From contig JAFYMC010000034.1 of assembly GCA_017556805.1 (NCBI GenBank), positions 1-64,000 of the forward strand: a stretch of 64,000 nucleotides of DNA, written 5' to 3'. This document shows positions 7,923 through 15,987 of this stretch, piece by piece. The translations under genes were made by a program, and so were the position numbers. Below the pieces are notes generated by a model. That model was not told where the DNA came from and did not search any database. It saw only the letters and a program-made list of their open reading frames with translations. The stretch is from Lachnospiraceae bacterium. GTDB taxonomy: Bacteria; Bacillota; Clostridia; Lachnospirales; Lachnospiraceae. Each line of letters begins with the position of its first letter. The first letter of the stretch is position 1.

Positions 7923-7966
7923 AAGCCTTCTAATAATGAAAAACATTTTACAGGAGGACATTTAAA

Positions 7967-8983
7967 ATGGCAGTAAAAGTAGCAATTAACGGCTTTGGTC
8001 GTATCGGACGTCTTGCATTCAGACAGATGTTCGGAGCAGAGGGTTACGAGATCGTTGCAATCAACGACTTAACCAGCCCGAAGATGTTGGCACACTTGTT
8101 AAAGTACGATTCCGCACAGGGCAGATACGCTCTTGGTGAGACCGTAGTAGCAGGTGCTGATTCCATCACTGTTGATGGCAAGACCATCAAGATTTATGCA
8201 GAGAAGGACGCAGCTAATCTTCCGTGGGGTGAGCTCGGTGTTGACGTAGTTCTTGAGTGTACCGGTTTCTACTGCTCCAAGGAGAAGTCCATGGCTCATA
8301 TCAACGCAGGTGCAAAGAAGGTTGTTATTTCCGCTCCGGCTGGTAACGATCTCCCGACCGTTGTATTCAGCGTAAACGAGAACACCTTAAAGGCTGAGGA
8401 TAACATCATTTCCGCTGCTTCTTGTACCACCAACTGCTTAGCTCCGATGGCTAAGGCATTAAATGACTACGCTCCGATTCAGAGCGGTATCATGAGCACC
8501 ATTCACGCTTACACCGGCGACCAGATGATTCTTGACGGTCCGCACAGAAAGGGTGACTTAAGAAGAGCTCGTGCAGGCGCTGTGAACATCGTTCCGAACA
8601 GCACCGGTGCTGCAAAGGCAATCGGCCTTGTAATTCCGGAGTTAAACGGCAAGCTTATCGGCTCTGCTCAGAGAGTTCCGGTTCCGACCGGTTCCACCAC
8701 CATCCTTGTTGCTGTAGTTAAGGGCAAGGACGTTACCAAGGAAGGCATCAACGCAGCTATGAAGGCAGCATCCTCTGCATCCTTCGGTTACACCGAGGAA
8801 GAGCTTGTTTCCTCTGATATCGTTGGTATCACCTACGGTTCCCTTTTCGATGCTACCCAGACCATGGTTAGCAAGCTCGACGAGGATACCTATCAGGTAC
8901 AGGTTGTTTCCTGGTATGATAACGAGAACTCCTACACCAGCCAGATGGTTAGAACCATTAAGTACTTCGCTGAGTTAGCATAA
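7967..8983 (+). CDS. gapA: Glyceraldehyde-3-phosphate dehydrogenase
   Basis: A 338-residue type I GAPDH oxidising glyceraldehyde-3-phosphate to 1,3-bisphosphoglycerate with NAD. The Rossmann start [17 protein letters not shown], the catalytic Cys in [12 protein letters not shown] (about residue 153) and the C-terminal [15 protein letters not shown] are all present, and Asp in VAINDLT (about 34) favours NAD over NADP. Codon use is strongly biased (TCC, ACC, GTT/GTA, AAG), unlike neighbours but shared with pgk and tpiA, as expected for a very highly expressed gene. Pgk follows. Confidence 0.98.
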   Translation: MAVKVAINGFGRIGRLAFRQMFGAEGYEIVAINDLTSPKMLAHLLKYDSAQGRYALGETVVAGADSITVDGKTIKIYAEKDAANLPWGELGVDVVLECTGFYCSKEKSMAHINAGAKKVVISAPAGNDLPTVVFSVNENTLKAEDNIISAASCTTNCLAPMAKALNDYAPIQSGIMSTIHAYTGDQMILDGPHRKGDLRRARAGAVNIVPNSTGAAKAIGLVIPELNGKLIGSAQRVPVPTGSTTILVAVVKGKDVTKEGINAAMKAASSASFGYTEEELVSSDIVGITYGSLFDATQTMVSKLDEDTYQVQVVSWYDNENSYTSQMVRTIKYFAELA

Positions 8984-9009
8984 TTTGAGTTCTACAATAA
9001 CTTTGATCC

Positions 9010-9116
9010 AAACGGGTCCGGCTTGATTTGGGCCGGGCCCGTTTATTAAAATCCTTTTGGATTTTAATAAACTTTCCGCGAAGATGCGCAGCTCGCGGAG
9101 AGTAAATAAATTTTTT
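9010..9116 (+). terminator. Cluster of hairpins between gapA and pgk
   Basis: Three consecutive inverted repeats. AAACGGGTCCGGC (9010-9022) pairs with 9032-9044. TTATTAAAATCC (9043-9054) pairs perfectly with 9059-9070. TCCGCGA (9075-9081) pairs with TCGCGGA (9093-9099). None is followed by a clean long T-run, although TTTTTTACTTT occurs at 9111. It may be a partial terminator plus RNA-stabilising structures that set the gapA:pgk ratio. Confidence 0.6.
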
Positions 9117-9136
9117 ACTTTGAAAGGAGATTCATC

Positions 9137-10330
9137 ATGTTAAACAAGAAGTCTGTTGATGATATCAATGTAAAGGGCAAAAGAGTTTTAGTTCGTTGTG
9201 ATTTCAACGTACCGTTAAAGGATGGCCAGATTACCGACGATACCCGTCTGGTAGCAGCTCTTCCGACTCTTAAGAAGTTAATCAATGACGGCGGCAAGTT
9301 AATCCTTTGCTCCCACCTCGGTAAGCCGAAGGGAGAGCCGAAGCCGGAGTTATCCCTTGCACCGGTAGCAGTAGCTTTATCTAAGCTCCTCGGTCAGGAA
9401 GTTAAGTTTGCAGCAGATGCAACCGTAGTTGGCGACAACGCAAAGGCAGCTGTAGCTGCTATGAACGACGGCGACGTAGTTCTTTTAGAGAACACCCGTT
9501 ACAGAGCAGAAGAGACCAAGAACGGAGAGACTTTCTCCAAGGAACTTGCTTCCCTTTGTGACGTTTTCGTAAACGATGCATTCGGTACCGCTCACAGAGC
9601 ACACTGCTCCAACGTTGGTGTAACCGAGTATGTTGACACCGCAGTTGTTGGTTACTTAATGCAGAAGGAAATCGACTTCCTCGGCAATGCAGTAAACAAC
9701 CCGGTTCGTCCGTTCGTTGCAATCCTTGGCGGTTCTAAGGTTTCCTCCAAGATTTCCGTTATCAACAACCTCCTGGATAAGGTTGATACCTTAATCATCG
9801 GTGGTGGTATGGCTTATACCTTCATGAAGGCTATGGGCGAAGAGGTTGGTAACTCCTTACTTGAGGCTGATTACCTTGACTACGCAAAGGAAATGATGGA
9901 AAAGGCTGAGAAGAACGGCGTTAAGTTATTAATCCCGATCGATACCGTTGTTGCTAAGGAATTCTCCAACGATGTTCCGTTCCATACCGTAGGCCGCGGC
10001 GAGATCGCAGCAGACGAGGAAGGTCTTGATATCGGTGAGAAGACCCGTGAGCTTTACGCAAACGCAATTAAGGATGCAAAGACCGTTGTTTGGAACGGAC
10101 CGATGGGCGTATTCGAAATGTCCAACTTTGCAAAGGGTACCATCGCTGTAGCTGAGGCTCTTGCAAACATCGATGCTACCACCATTATCGGTGGCGGTGA
10201 TTCCGCAGCAGCTGTTAACCAGCTTGGTTTCGGTGACAAGATGTCCCACATCTCTACCGGTGGCGGCGCTTCCTTAGAGTTCCTTGAGGGTAAGGAGCTT
10301 CCGGGCGTTGCAGCAGCAAACGATAAGTAG
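9137..10330 (+). CDS. pgk: Phosphoglycerate kinase
   Basis: A 397-residue full-length enzyme converting 1,3-bisphosphoglycerate and ADP to 3-phosphoglycerate and ATP. Visible signatures: [16 protein letters not shown] at the N-terminus, [34 protein letters not shown], and the nucleotide-binding [10 protein letters not shown] plus [11 protein letters not shown] and [13 protein letters not shown] at the C-terminus. The start follows GAAAGGAGATTCATC. It has the same strong codon bias as gapA and tpiA. A 63-base degenerate copy of its 10118-10180 segment lies downstream at 11787. Confidence 0.98.
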   Translation: MLNKKSVDDINVKGKRVLVRCDFNVPLKDGQITDDTRLVAALPTLKKLINDGGKLILCSHLGKPKGEPKPELSLAPVAVALSKLLGQEVKFAADATVVGDNAKAAVAAMNDGDVVLLENTRYRAEETKNGETFSKELASLCDVFVNDAFGTAHRAHCSNVGVTEYVDTAVVGYLMQKEIDFLGNAVNNPVRPFVAILGGSKVSSKISVINNLLDKVDTLIIGGGMAYTFMKAMGEEVGNSLLEADYLDYAKEMMEKAEKNGVKLLIPIDTVVAKEFSNDVPFHTVGRGEIAADEEGLDIGEKTRELYANAIKDAKTVVWNGPMGVFEMSNFAKGTIAVAEALANIDATTIIGGGDSAAAVNQLGFGDKMSHISTGGGASLEFLEGKELPGVAAANDK

Positions 10331-10349
10331 GATTCTGTTTAGAAAATAT

Positions 10350-10408
10350 GCCGGGTGCGGATGTGCTCATTCGCATCCGGCTAGTTCGTGTATAAGGTGC
10401 GAAGCACC
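10350..10408 (+). terminator. Hairpins between pgk and tpiA
   Basis: GCCGGGTGCG (10350-10359) pairs with CGCATCCGGC (10372-10381) with one G-U. A second small hairpin, GGTGC-GAA-GCACC, lies at 10396-10408. No T-run follows, so readthrough into tpiA is likely. The GTGCGAAGCAC core recurs at 38608. Confidence 0.5.
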
Positions 10409-10450
10409 GGCTGCACGATAATAAAAGAATAAGGAAAGTGAGATATTTCT

Positions 10451-11197
10451 ATGCGTAAGAAAATTATTGCAGGAAACTGGAAAATGAATAAGACTCCGAG
10501 CGAGACCGTAAAGTTAATCGAGGAGTTAAAGCCGCTCGTAAAGAACGACGATGTTGACGTTGTATTCTGCGTACCGGCAATCTCTTTAATCCCGGCTCTT
10601 GAGGCTGCAAAGGGAACCAACATCGAAATCGGTGCAGAGAATATGTTCTACGAAGAGTCCGGCGCTTACACCGGCGAAATCGCTCCGAACATGCTGACCG
10701 ATATCGGCGTAAAGTACGTTATCATCGGTCATTCCGAGAGACGTGAGTACTTCGCTGAGACCGACGAGACCGTAAACAAGAAGGTTCTTAAGGCATTCGA
10801 GCACGGCATCACCCCGATTATCTGCTGCGGTGAGTCCTTGACCCAGAGAGAGCAGGGCATCACCATCGATTGGATTCGTATGCAGATTAAGATTGCATTC
10901 TTAAACGTAACCGCAGAGCAGGCGAAGACCGCTGTTATCGCGTACGAGCCGATTTGGGCTATCGGTACCGGTAAGGTTGCTACCACCGAGCAGGCTGAGG
11001 AAGTATGTGCAGCAATTCGTGCTTGCATCGCTGAGATTTACGATGCAGCTACTGCTGACGCAATCCGCATCCAGTACGGCGGAAGCGTATCCGCAGCAAG
11101 TGCTCCGGAGCTGTTTGCTCAGGCAAATATCGACGGTGGTTTGGTTGGCGGCGCAAGCTTAAAGCCGGACTTCGGTAAGATCGTAAACTACAAGTAA
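10451..11197 (+). CDS. tpiA: Triosephosphate isomerase
   Basis: A 248-residue TIM interconverting dihydroxyacetone phosphate and glyceraldehyde-3-phosphate. Signatures: [10 protein letters not shown] (catalytic Lys), [11 protein letters not shown] (catalytic His), [17 protein letters not shown] (catalytic Glu and flexible loop), IQYGGSVSA and [10 protein letters not shown]. Highly biased codons as in gapA and pgk. The gene ends the glycolytic group; gpmI and eno, often next in Clostridia, are replaced here by an inverted-repeat element and gene relics. Confidence 0.98.
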   Translation: MRKKIIAGNWKMNKTPSETVKLIEELKPLVKNDDVDVVFCVPAISLIPALEAAKGTNIEIGAENMFYEESGAYTGEIAPNMLTDIGVKYVIIGHSERREYFAETDETVNKKVLKAFEHGITPIICCGESLTQREQGITIDWIRMQIKIAFLNVTAEQAKTAVIAYEPIWAIGTGKVATTEQAEEVCAAIRACIAEIYDAATADAIRIQYGGSVSAASAPELFAQANIDGGLVGGASLKPDFGKIVNYK

Positions 11198-11209
11198 GAC
11201 ATCAAATCA

Positions 11210-11507
11210 GGGGCTGCTTCGGCAGCCCTTTATTAATGTTGCGAAAAATCGTCATGCATCGAACGTTTTTCACTGTGCTTCGAATATAAGATTTTCTAAT
11301 CACTTCGGGGTAGCTTATATAATTATGACGCAACCGCCCTGATGCGGCATCCATGCCTTATGGCGGGCTTGCTCAAACATCCTGTTTGAGCATTGCTGAC
11401 AGACTATCGAAGTAATAAGAAAATCTAATATTCTACGCAAAAGTTCAAAACTGTTCGATGCATGACGATTTTTCGGCAAGAATAGGATGGCTGCCGAATG
11501 CAGCCCC
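11210..11507 (+). repeat. Large imperfect inverted-repeat element
   Basis: Two arms of about 98 bases (11210-11307 and 11408-11507) are imperfect reverse complements. The best blocks are GGGCTGC-TTCGGCAGCC at the outer ends, GAAAAATCGTCATGCATCGAAC (11243-11264 and its complement around 11452-11473), and AGATTTTCT-AT-ACTTCG near the inner ends. The spacer holds GCTCAAACA-TCC-TGTTTGAGC (11371-11391) and a CCGCC/GGCGG pairing. The left outer hairpin (11211-11227, then CTTTATT) can act as the tpiA terminator, and the right one (GGCTGC-CGAAT-GCAGCC, then CCTTTTTT) as a second. It may be a MITE-like element or a structured RNA; no coding sequence is seen. Confidence 0.75.
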
Positions 11508-11552
11508 TTTTTTATGCTAAATATTTGGAAGCTAGTAGGAAGGTGAAAATTA

Positions 11553-11684
11553 TTGGGGTTTCGTACGCTTGAAATTAGTCATGAGGCAGAAAAACACATA
11601 AAAGAAGGACAATTAGAGATTACAACAGACGAGCCGGATTATCAGGAAAAAGTAGTTGGCACAAACAGTTATATTATGGTATAA
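11553..11684 (+). pseudogene. Possible 5' remnant of a cas1-like gene
   Basis: A 43-codon open frame starting TTG at 11553, preceded by GGAAGGTG at a proper distance. It begins MGFRTLEISHEAEKHIKEGQ and continues LEITTDE, which resembles the N-terminus of Cas1 integrases of type II/V systems (M-x-[FW]-RT-x-x-[IV]... then a short beta strand). It stops after a divergent tail, and no further Cas1 sequence, other cas gene or CRISPR array is in the window. The assignment rests on a short match seen by eye. Confidence 0.4.
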
Positions 11685-11786
11685 TGAGCTTTGTAACAGA
11701 TTACTTATCTATATTTGGACGATTTGTGAAACTTAGCACTAAATCCAGGGTTGAATGACCCGCTAAAGATGGTGCATTGTTCAACA

Positions 11787-11849
11787 ATGTTCATCTTTGC
11801 AAAGGATACCATCGCTGTAACGGAGGCTCTTGCAACCATCGATACTAAT
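11787..11849 (+). pseudogene. Duplicated 63-bp fragment of pgk
   Basis: The segment matches pgk 10118-10180 in the same orientation, with about nine mismatches and no gap: shared blocks include CTTTGCAAAG, TACCATCGCTGTA and GAGGCTCTTGCAA. In frame it reads MFIFAKDTIAVTEALATIDT against pgk [20 protein letters not shown]. It is a decayed partial copy, not a gene, and suggests illegitimate recombination downstream of the glycolytic operon. Confidence 0.85.
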
Positions 11850-11899
11850 AAGAAAGTCTACACTCCCCTCACGGTTGAGTACTCTAACGTACGCAGTTA

Positions 11900-11945
11900 T
11901 TGAAACTCCGGAAAAAATGCGGTATGATTCAACTATCAGCTGATA
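11900..11945 (+). promoter_or_regulatory. Promoter and palindromic operator of the HTH/TPR gene
   Basis: TTGAAA (11900-11905), 17 bases, TATGAT (11923-11928). The perfect palindrome TATCAGCTGATA (11934-11945) covers the expected transcription start, a good position for autorepression by the XRE protein encoded next. Confidence 0.65.
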
Positions 11946-11969
11946 CAACAATTACGGAGGATGATAGAG

Positions 11970-13001
11970 ATGGATTTTAATTTGGGAAGTGTTATTAAAA
12001 GATTGCGTACCGAGCAGGGAGTGACTCAGGATGCGTTGGCGGAGTATTTGGGAATTTCCTATCAGGCAGTGAGTAAGTGGGAGACGGGGACGACGTTACC
12101 GGATATTATGTTGTTACCGAAGCTGGCAGTTTTCTTCGGGGTCAGAATCGACGAGTTGTTTTCCGTGGGGCATGAGGATGAGCTGGAGCGGATTGATGTT
12201 ATGTTACAGAAAGAGGCTATGACGGATCAGAATTATGCCTATGCCAAGCGTATTTTAGACGGCATCTTACGGGAGAATCCGAAGGATGTGGAAGCTATGA
12301 AACGGTACGCAAAGGTGTATCTGGCAAAGACCAATACGGATTTGATTACGGCGGGAAGGATGCTTGAGCAGGCCATGGAGCTCAGTCCGTTGGATGAGGA
12401 GATATATTTTCTGTATCGTAGTGTTCGAGGCGGCGGAGACTATAAGCAGCACAGTGACAACGACTGGTTTATTCGCGTGTGTGAGCCGTATGCAAGAAAG
12501 TATCCGCAGAATATCGGACTGTACCGTGTGTTAATCGAGGCAATGATTAGTAAGAAGTATTTTGACAGAGCGGAAGAACTGCTTCATGCGGTTAAATTTA
12601 CCGGTGAAAACAAGTACATGAAGGAAGTGTTTCTCGGAGATATTGCTCTTGCAAAGGGAGATGAGGCAAAGGCAAAAGAAATCTGGTATACCGTCCCGAA
12701 GGAAGATTGGTTGGGACAGTATGAGGTGGGAGAGCGCTTTAATCGTCTCAATGACTACGAAAAAGCCATCGAGTGTTTCAACAATGCATATGAAGCCCAG
12801 ACCGCGCCTCGCAAGATGGATATGATGTATTCTTTGGCATTCCTCTATAAGAAGTTGGGACGGTTTGCGGAAGCCAAGAAGGAATGGGAGATGATTATCG
12901 AAGGGCTTATTGCCGATTACGGTGTCACGGAAGAGGATAATGGCATTACGTGGGCAAAGGATGAGATTGCACAGTTGGAGAAATTATTGGGTGAAAAGTA
13001 G
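11970..13001 (+). CDS. XRE-family regulator with TPR-like C-terminus
   Basis: A 343-residue regulator. The ATG at 11970 is chosen because ACGGAGG abuts the in-frame ATG at 11961 but is about nine bases before this one. Residues 4-60 form an XRE helix-turn-helix (VIKRLRTEQGVTQDALAEYLGISYQAVSKWETG). From about residue 75 the protein is helical with TPR-like repeats (for example NYAYAKRILDGILRENPKD and YEKAIECFNNAYEAQTAPRK). Such HTH-TPR proteins in Firmicutes often sense peptides or partner proteins. It is monocistronic, with its own promoter and terminator. The target is unknown. Confidence 0.88.
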   Translation: MDFNLGSVIKRLRTEQGVTQDALAEYLGISYQAVSKWETGTTLPDIMLLPKLAVFFGVRIDELFSVGHEDELERIDVMLQKEAMTDQNYAYAKRILDGILRENPKDVEAMKRYAKVYLAKTNTDLITAGRMLEQAMELSPLDEEIYFLYRSVRGGGDYKQHSDNDWFIRVCEPYARKYPQNIGLYRVLIEAMISKKYFDRAEELLHAVKFTGENKYMKEVFLGDIALAKGDEAKAKEIWYTVPKEDWLGQYEVGERFNRLNDYEKAIECFNNAYEAQTAPRKMDMMYSLAFLYKKLGRFAEAKKEWEMIIEGLIADYGVTEEDNGITWAKDEIAQLEKLLGEK

Positions 13002-13016
13002 AAGAAAAGCAGGCAA

Positions 13017-13056
13017 GAGGGAATCACGGAGAAGACTCTATGGTTCCCTTTCTTTT
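13017..13056 (+). terminator. Terminator after the HTH/TPR gene
   Basis: AGGGAATCACGGAG pairs with CTCTATGGTTCCCT through G-U pairs, loop AAGA, followed by TTCTTTTG. Confidence 0.75.
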
Positions 13057-13068
13057 GTATAATTTTCC

Positions 13069-13097
13069 TTGCTTTTCCATGCCATAAGAAATATAAT
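13069..13097 (+). promoter_or_regulatory. Sigma-A promoter of the DUF4003-GH5 group
   Basis: TTGCTT (13069-13074), 17 bases, TATAAT (13092-13097), 47 bases before the DUF4003 ATG. Confidence 0.75.
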
Positions 13098-13144
13098 AAA
13101 AGTATGTTTTACAATAAAACAGGTGATAAGAAGGGGGACTCATC

Positions 13145-14134
13145 ATGAGGGATGAAGTAAGAAGACGTTGTGAATTGTTGATTCAGAACAGGGATACGAT
13201 GAATGAAGCATTTAAGTGGGGAAACAGTTTGCTTAATTTGTCCGCGGCGTATATGATGACAGCGAAGGAAAAGCATGCAGATGTGGCGACATTGAAGCAA
13301 TGTAAGGAAATGATTAAGGAGAAAACAAGTACCTTTTCTAACTTTAAAGGCAATGCCAATTGTGCCGTAACGACAATGCTGGCGGTGAGTCCGGATGCCG
13401 AACTGTTGCTTGCGGACGGAATGCGGGTTCATGAGATGATGAAGACAAAGCTTCGGGATTCCGCATATCTTCCGATGGCAGCGATGTCCGTTGCGCGTCT
13501 GGTGTCCTTGGAGAGACAGGAAGAGGTTGTTACGAAAACAAAGGAAATTTACGACAGGATAAAGACGGAACATCCGTTTTTGACCTCTGCGGAAGACAGT
13601 TCTTTTTGCGCACTTCTGGCATTGTCGGAAAAGAGTGTGGAGGAGCTGGTGACGGAGGCAGAGGCGTGTTATCGCTTTTTGACGGAGCACACCCGTTATC
13701 CGAAGAATTCCGTGCAGTCTTTAAGCCATGTATTGGCATTATATGACGGGAAGGCGGAAGAAAAGTGTGAAAAGGTCATGGCGTTGTATGAAATCTTGAA
13801 GGCATGCGGCTTAAAATACGGCACCGGTTATGAATTGCCGATGCTCGGTATTTTAGCAATGACGAGTGAAGATTACGAAGCACTGGCGGAGGAACTGGCG
13901 GAAGTAAGTACCTGGTTATCGAAGCAGAAAGGCTTCGGTTTCTGGGGCTATGTTTCGGTAAAACAGAGACTGATGCTTGCGGGAATGCTATTGCAGGAGC
14001 AGGAGGGACAGAACGAAGTGGCCGAGACCGCATTGATTCAAAGTTCCATTGCAACGGTGGTGGCGCAGCAGGCAGCAATGCTGGCGATTATGATGTCGAG
14101 TACGGTAGCAGCAACATCAGCAGCCAATTCATAA
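13145..14134 (+). CDS. DUF4003 family protein
   Basis: A 329-residue soluble helical protein that I recognise as DUF4003. It starts RDEVRRRCELLIQNRDTMNEAFKWGNSL, the usual family opening, with repeats of GNANCAVTTMLAVSPD and FCALLALSEKSVEELV type, and ends in an Ala/Ser-rich tail. The start follows AGAAGGGGGACTCATC. The biochemical role of the family is not known to me. The GH5 gene begins 18 bases after the stop and probably shares the transcript. Confidence 0.82.
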   Translation: MRDEVRRRCELLIQNRDTMNEAFKWGNSLLNLSAAYMMTAKEKHADVATLKQCKEMIKEKTSTFSNFKGNANCAVTTMLAVSPDAELLLADGMRVHEMMKTKLRDSAYLPMAAMSVARLVSLERQEEVVTKTKEIYDRIKTEHPFLTSAEDSSFCALLALSEKSVEELVTEAEACYRFLTEHTRYPKNSVQSLSHVLALYDGKAEEKCEKVMALYEILKACGLKYGTGYELPMLGILAMTSEDYEALAEELAEVSTWLSKQKGFGFWGYVSVKQRLMLAGMLLQEQEGQNEVAETALIQSSIATVVAQQAAMLAIMMSSTVAATSAANS

Positions 14135-14152
14135 GAAAAGGAAGGACAATCA

Positions 14153-15970
14153 ATGAAGCTGAAAAAGATTTGGAAATATCTTGCGGCAGGACTGGTGATT
14201 CTTTGCATCGGTATAGTTATCGGTATATTAATCGGTATGCCCATCGGAGAGACAAAGGGCAGACATGAAGCTGAGGATGCTTACAAGCGTCAGGAACAGG
14301 AAGCGCCGGATGTAACCGAAGGCGTGAGACCGACCGAGACTCCGGAGGACGGTAAACCGACGGATGGGCCGGAGGGAGAACTACAACCGACTGCGACGGT
14401 GTCTCCGACAAACGGAGCTGTTCCGACAAAGACGCCGGAGGGAGAGGTGTTACCGACAGGAGATGTTACCCCGACCACTGTACCGGTAGAGGGAACAACC
14501 CCGACGCCGACACCGGAGGTGACGACGAGTCCGGAAGTAACAGCAACGCCGGATGTGACCGGTGAGCCGAATCCGACGGAAAGCCCGAAAGCAACGGAAG
14601 CACCGAAACCGACCAATATCCCGACAGCAAAGGGAGAGGATGGCTATTACGGCAGACTGCACGTAGAAGGAACCTACCTTGCGGATAAGGATGACAAGCT
14701 GGTACAGCTTCGGGGTGTCAGCACCCATGGTCTCGGGTGGTTCCCGCAGTACGTAAACGAGGCGGCCATCCGCCAGTTTAACGAGGAGTGGGGCTGTAAT
14801 GTGTTCCGTCTGGCCATGTATACGGCAGAGGGAGCCGGATATTGTACCAACGGAGATGACCAAAAGCAAAAGCTGAAGGATCTGGTACATAAGGGCGTAC
14901 AGGCGGCCATCGACGAGGATATGTATGTCATTATCGACTGGCATATTTTACAGGACCAGGACCCGAATAAATACAAGGATGAGGCGAAGAAGTTTTTCGA
15001 GGAAATGGCAAAGACCTACAAGGACGACCCGCATGTGATTTACGAGATTTGTAACGAGCCCAACGGCGGAACGTCCTGGAGTATGATTAAAAAGTATGCG
15101 CTGGAAGTCATTCCGGTCATTCGAAAGTATGCACCGAATGCGATTATTATCGTGGGTACCCCGACCTGGTCCCAGGATGTGGATATTGCGGCAAACGATC
15201 CGATTACGGAGTACGATAATGTGATGTATGCGTTGCATTTCTATGCGGCGACCCATACGGATTCCTTGCGCAATAAGTGTAAAACCGCAGTAAAAAAGGG
15301 ATTGCCGATTTTTGTAACGGAGTATGGGATTTGTGAGGCATCCGGCAACGGTCCGATTAACGAGAAGCAGGCAAAGCTTTGGATTGAGATGCTGGATGGT
15401 TACGGCATCAGCCATGTGATGTGGAATCTGGCCAACAAAAACGAAACCTCTTCAATGATTGCGGCAGGAAATCCGAAGGTGAACGGCTTTACGGAAAAGG
15501 ACCTGTCCAAAAGCGGTAAGTGGTTTGTAAATATGCTTAAGGATGCCGGAGTAGGCATCGGTTCCGCGTTGTCCGGTACTACGGAAGCGGGGCAGGGGGA
15601 TGATACCGCATGGTCCGGGGATTCCTCCGGCGGAGGTAATTCCCAGGCGGTGTCTACAGAGGATGTGGAAAAGATAGTAACTGCGGGGGACGGAGTTGTA
15701 TACTATGTCACCAACAGCTGGTATAAGGACGGCGGTGTGGGTGTACAGTTGTCTCTGAACATAGAAAATAACACGGAAAAGAATGTGTCCGGATGGGAAC
15801 GGAAGCTGACCGTAAAGAACGGCGCTAAGGTGGAAGTGGACCAGTTCTGGAGTTGTTCCGTAAGTGTGGAAGGAAATGTAATTACCGTGACACCGGCAGA
15901 CTACAACCGGAATATTGTTGCAGGCGGCAGTGTGGGAGACGTGGGAATCATTCTAAATATTTCAGAGTAA
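14153..15970 (+). CDS. Membrane-anchored GH5 endoglucanase with C-terminal CBM2-like domain
   Basis: A 605-residue secreted cellulase-type enzyme hydrolysing beta-1,4-glucans. A signal anchor lies at residues 7-27 (YLAAGLVILCIGIVIGILIG), then a Thr/Pro linker of about 125 residues (TPTPEVTTSPEVTATP-like), then the GH5 barrel (about 170-470): GVSTHGLGWFP, the IIDWHILQDQDPN strand, the acid/base Glu in EICNEPNGG (about 302) and the nucleophile Glu in FVTEYGICEASGNG (about 390). The pattern fits GH5 subfamily 2. The last 95 residues (NSWYKDGGVGVQLSLNIEN, SGWERKLTV, NVITVTPADYN) resemble a CBM2-like cellulose-binding module. A non-cleaved anchor would keep it on the cell. Confidence 0.9.
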   Translation: MKLKKIWKYLAAGLVILCIGIVIGILIGMPIGETKGRHEAEDAYKRQEQEAPDVTEGVRPTETPEDGKPTDGPEGELQPTATVSPTNGAVPTKTPEGEVLPTGDVTPTTVPVEGTTPTPTPEVTTSPEVTATPDVTGEPNPTESPKATEAPKPTNIPTAKGEDGYYGRLHVEGTYLADKDDKLVQLRGVSTHGLGWFPQYVNEAAIRQFNEEWGCNVFRLAMYTAEGAGYCTNGDDQKQKLKDLVHKGVQAAIDEDMYVIIDWHILQDQDPNKYKDEAKKFFEEMAKTYKDDPHVIYEICNEPNGGTSWSMIKKYALEVIPVIRKYAPNAIIIVGTPTWSQDVDIAANDPITEYDNVMYALHFYAATHTDSLRNKCKTAVKKGLPIFVTEYGICEASGNGPINEKQAKLWIEMLDGYGISHVMWNLANKNETSSMIAAGNPKVNGFTEKDLSKSGKWFVNMLKDAGVGIGSALSGTTEAGQGDDTAWSGDSSGGGNSQAVSTEDVEKIVTAGDGVVYYVTNSWYKDGGVGVQLSLNIENNTEKNVSGWERKLTVKNGAKVEVDQFWSCSVSVEGNVITVTPADYNRNIVAGGSVGDVGIILNISE

Positions 15971-15987
15971 GAAGCAGTGAGGTTTGT

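Noticed and set aside
11211-11507. Possibility of a CRISPR array or riboswitch in the inverted-repeat element
   Set aside because: There are no regularly spaced direct repeats, and the structure is one large palindrome without the motifs of known riboswitches.
14290-14616. Minus-strand frame rich in Gly/Val/Ser over the GH5 linker
   Set aside because: Another shadow of repetitive coding DNA; the plus-strand gene is clearly real.
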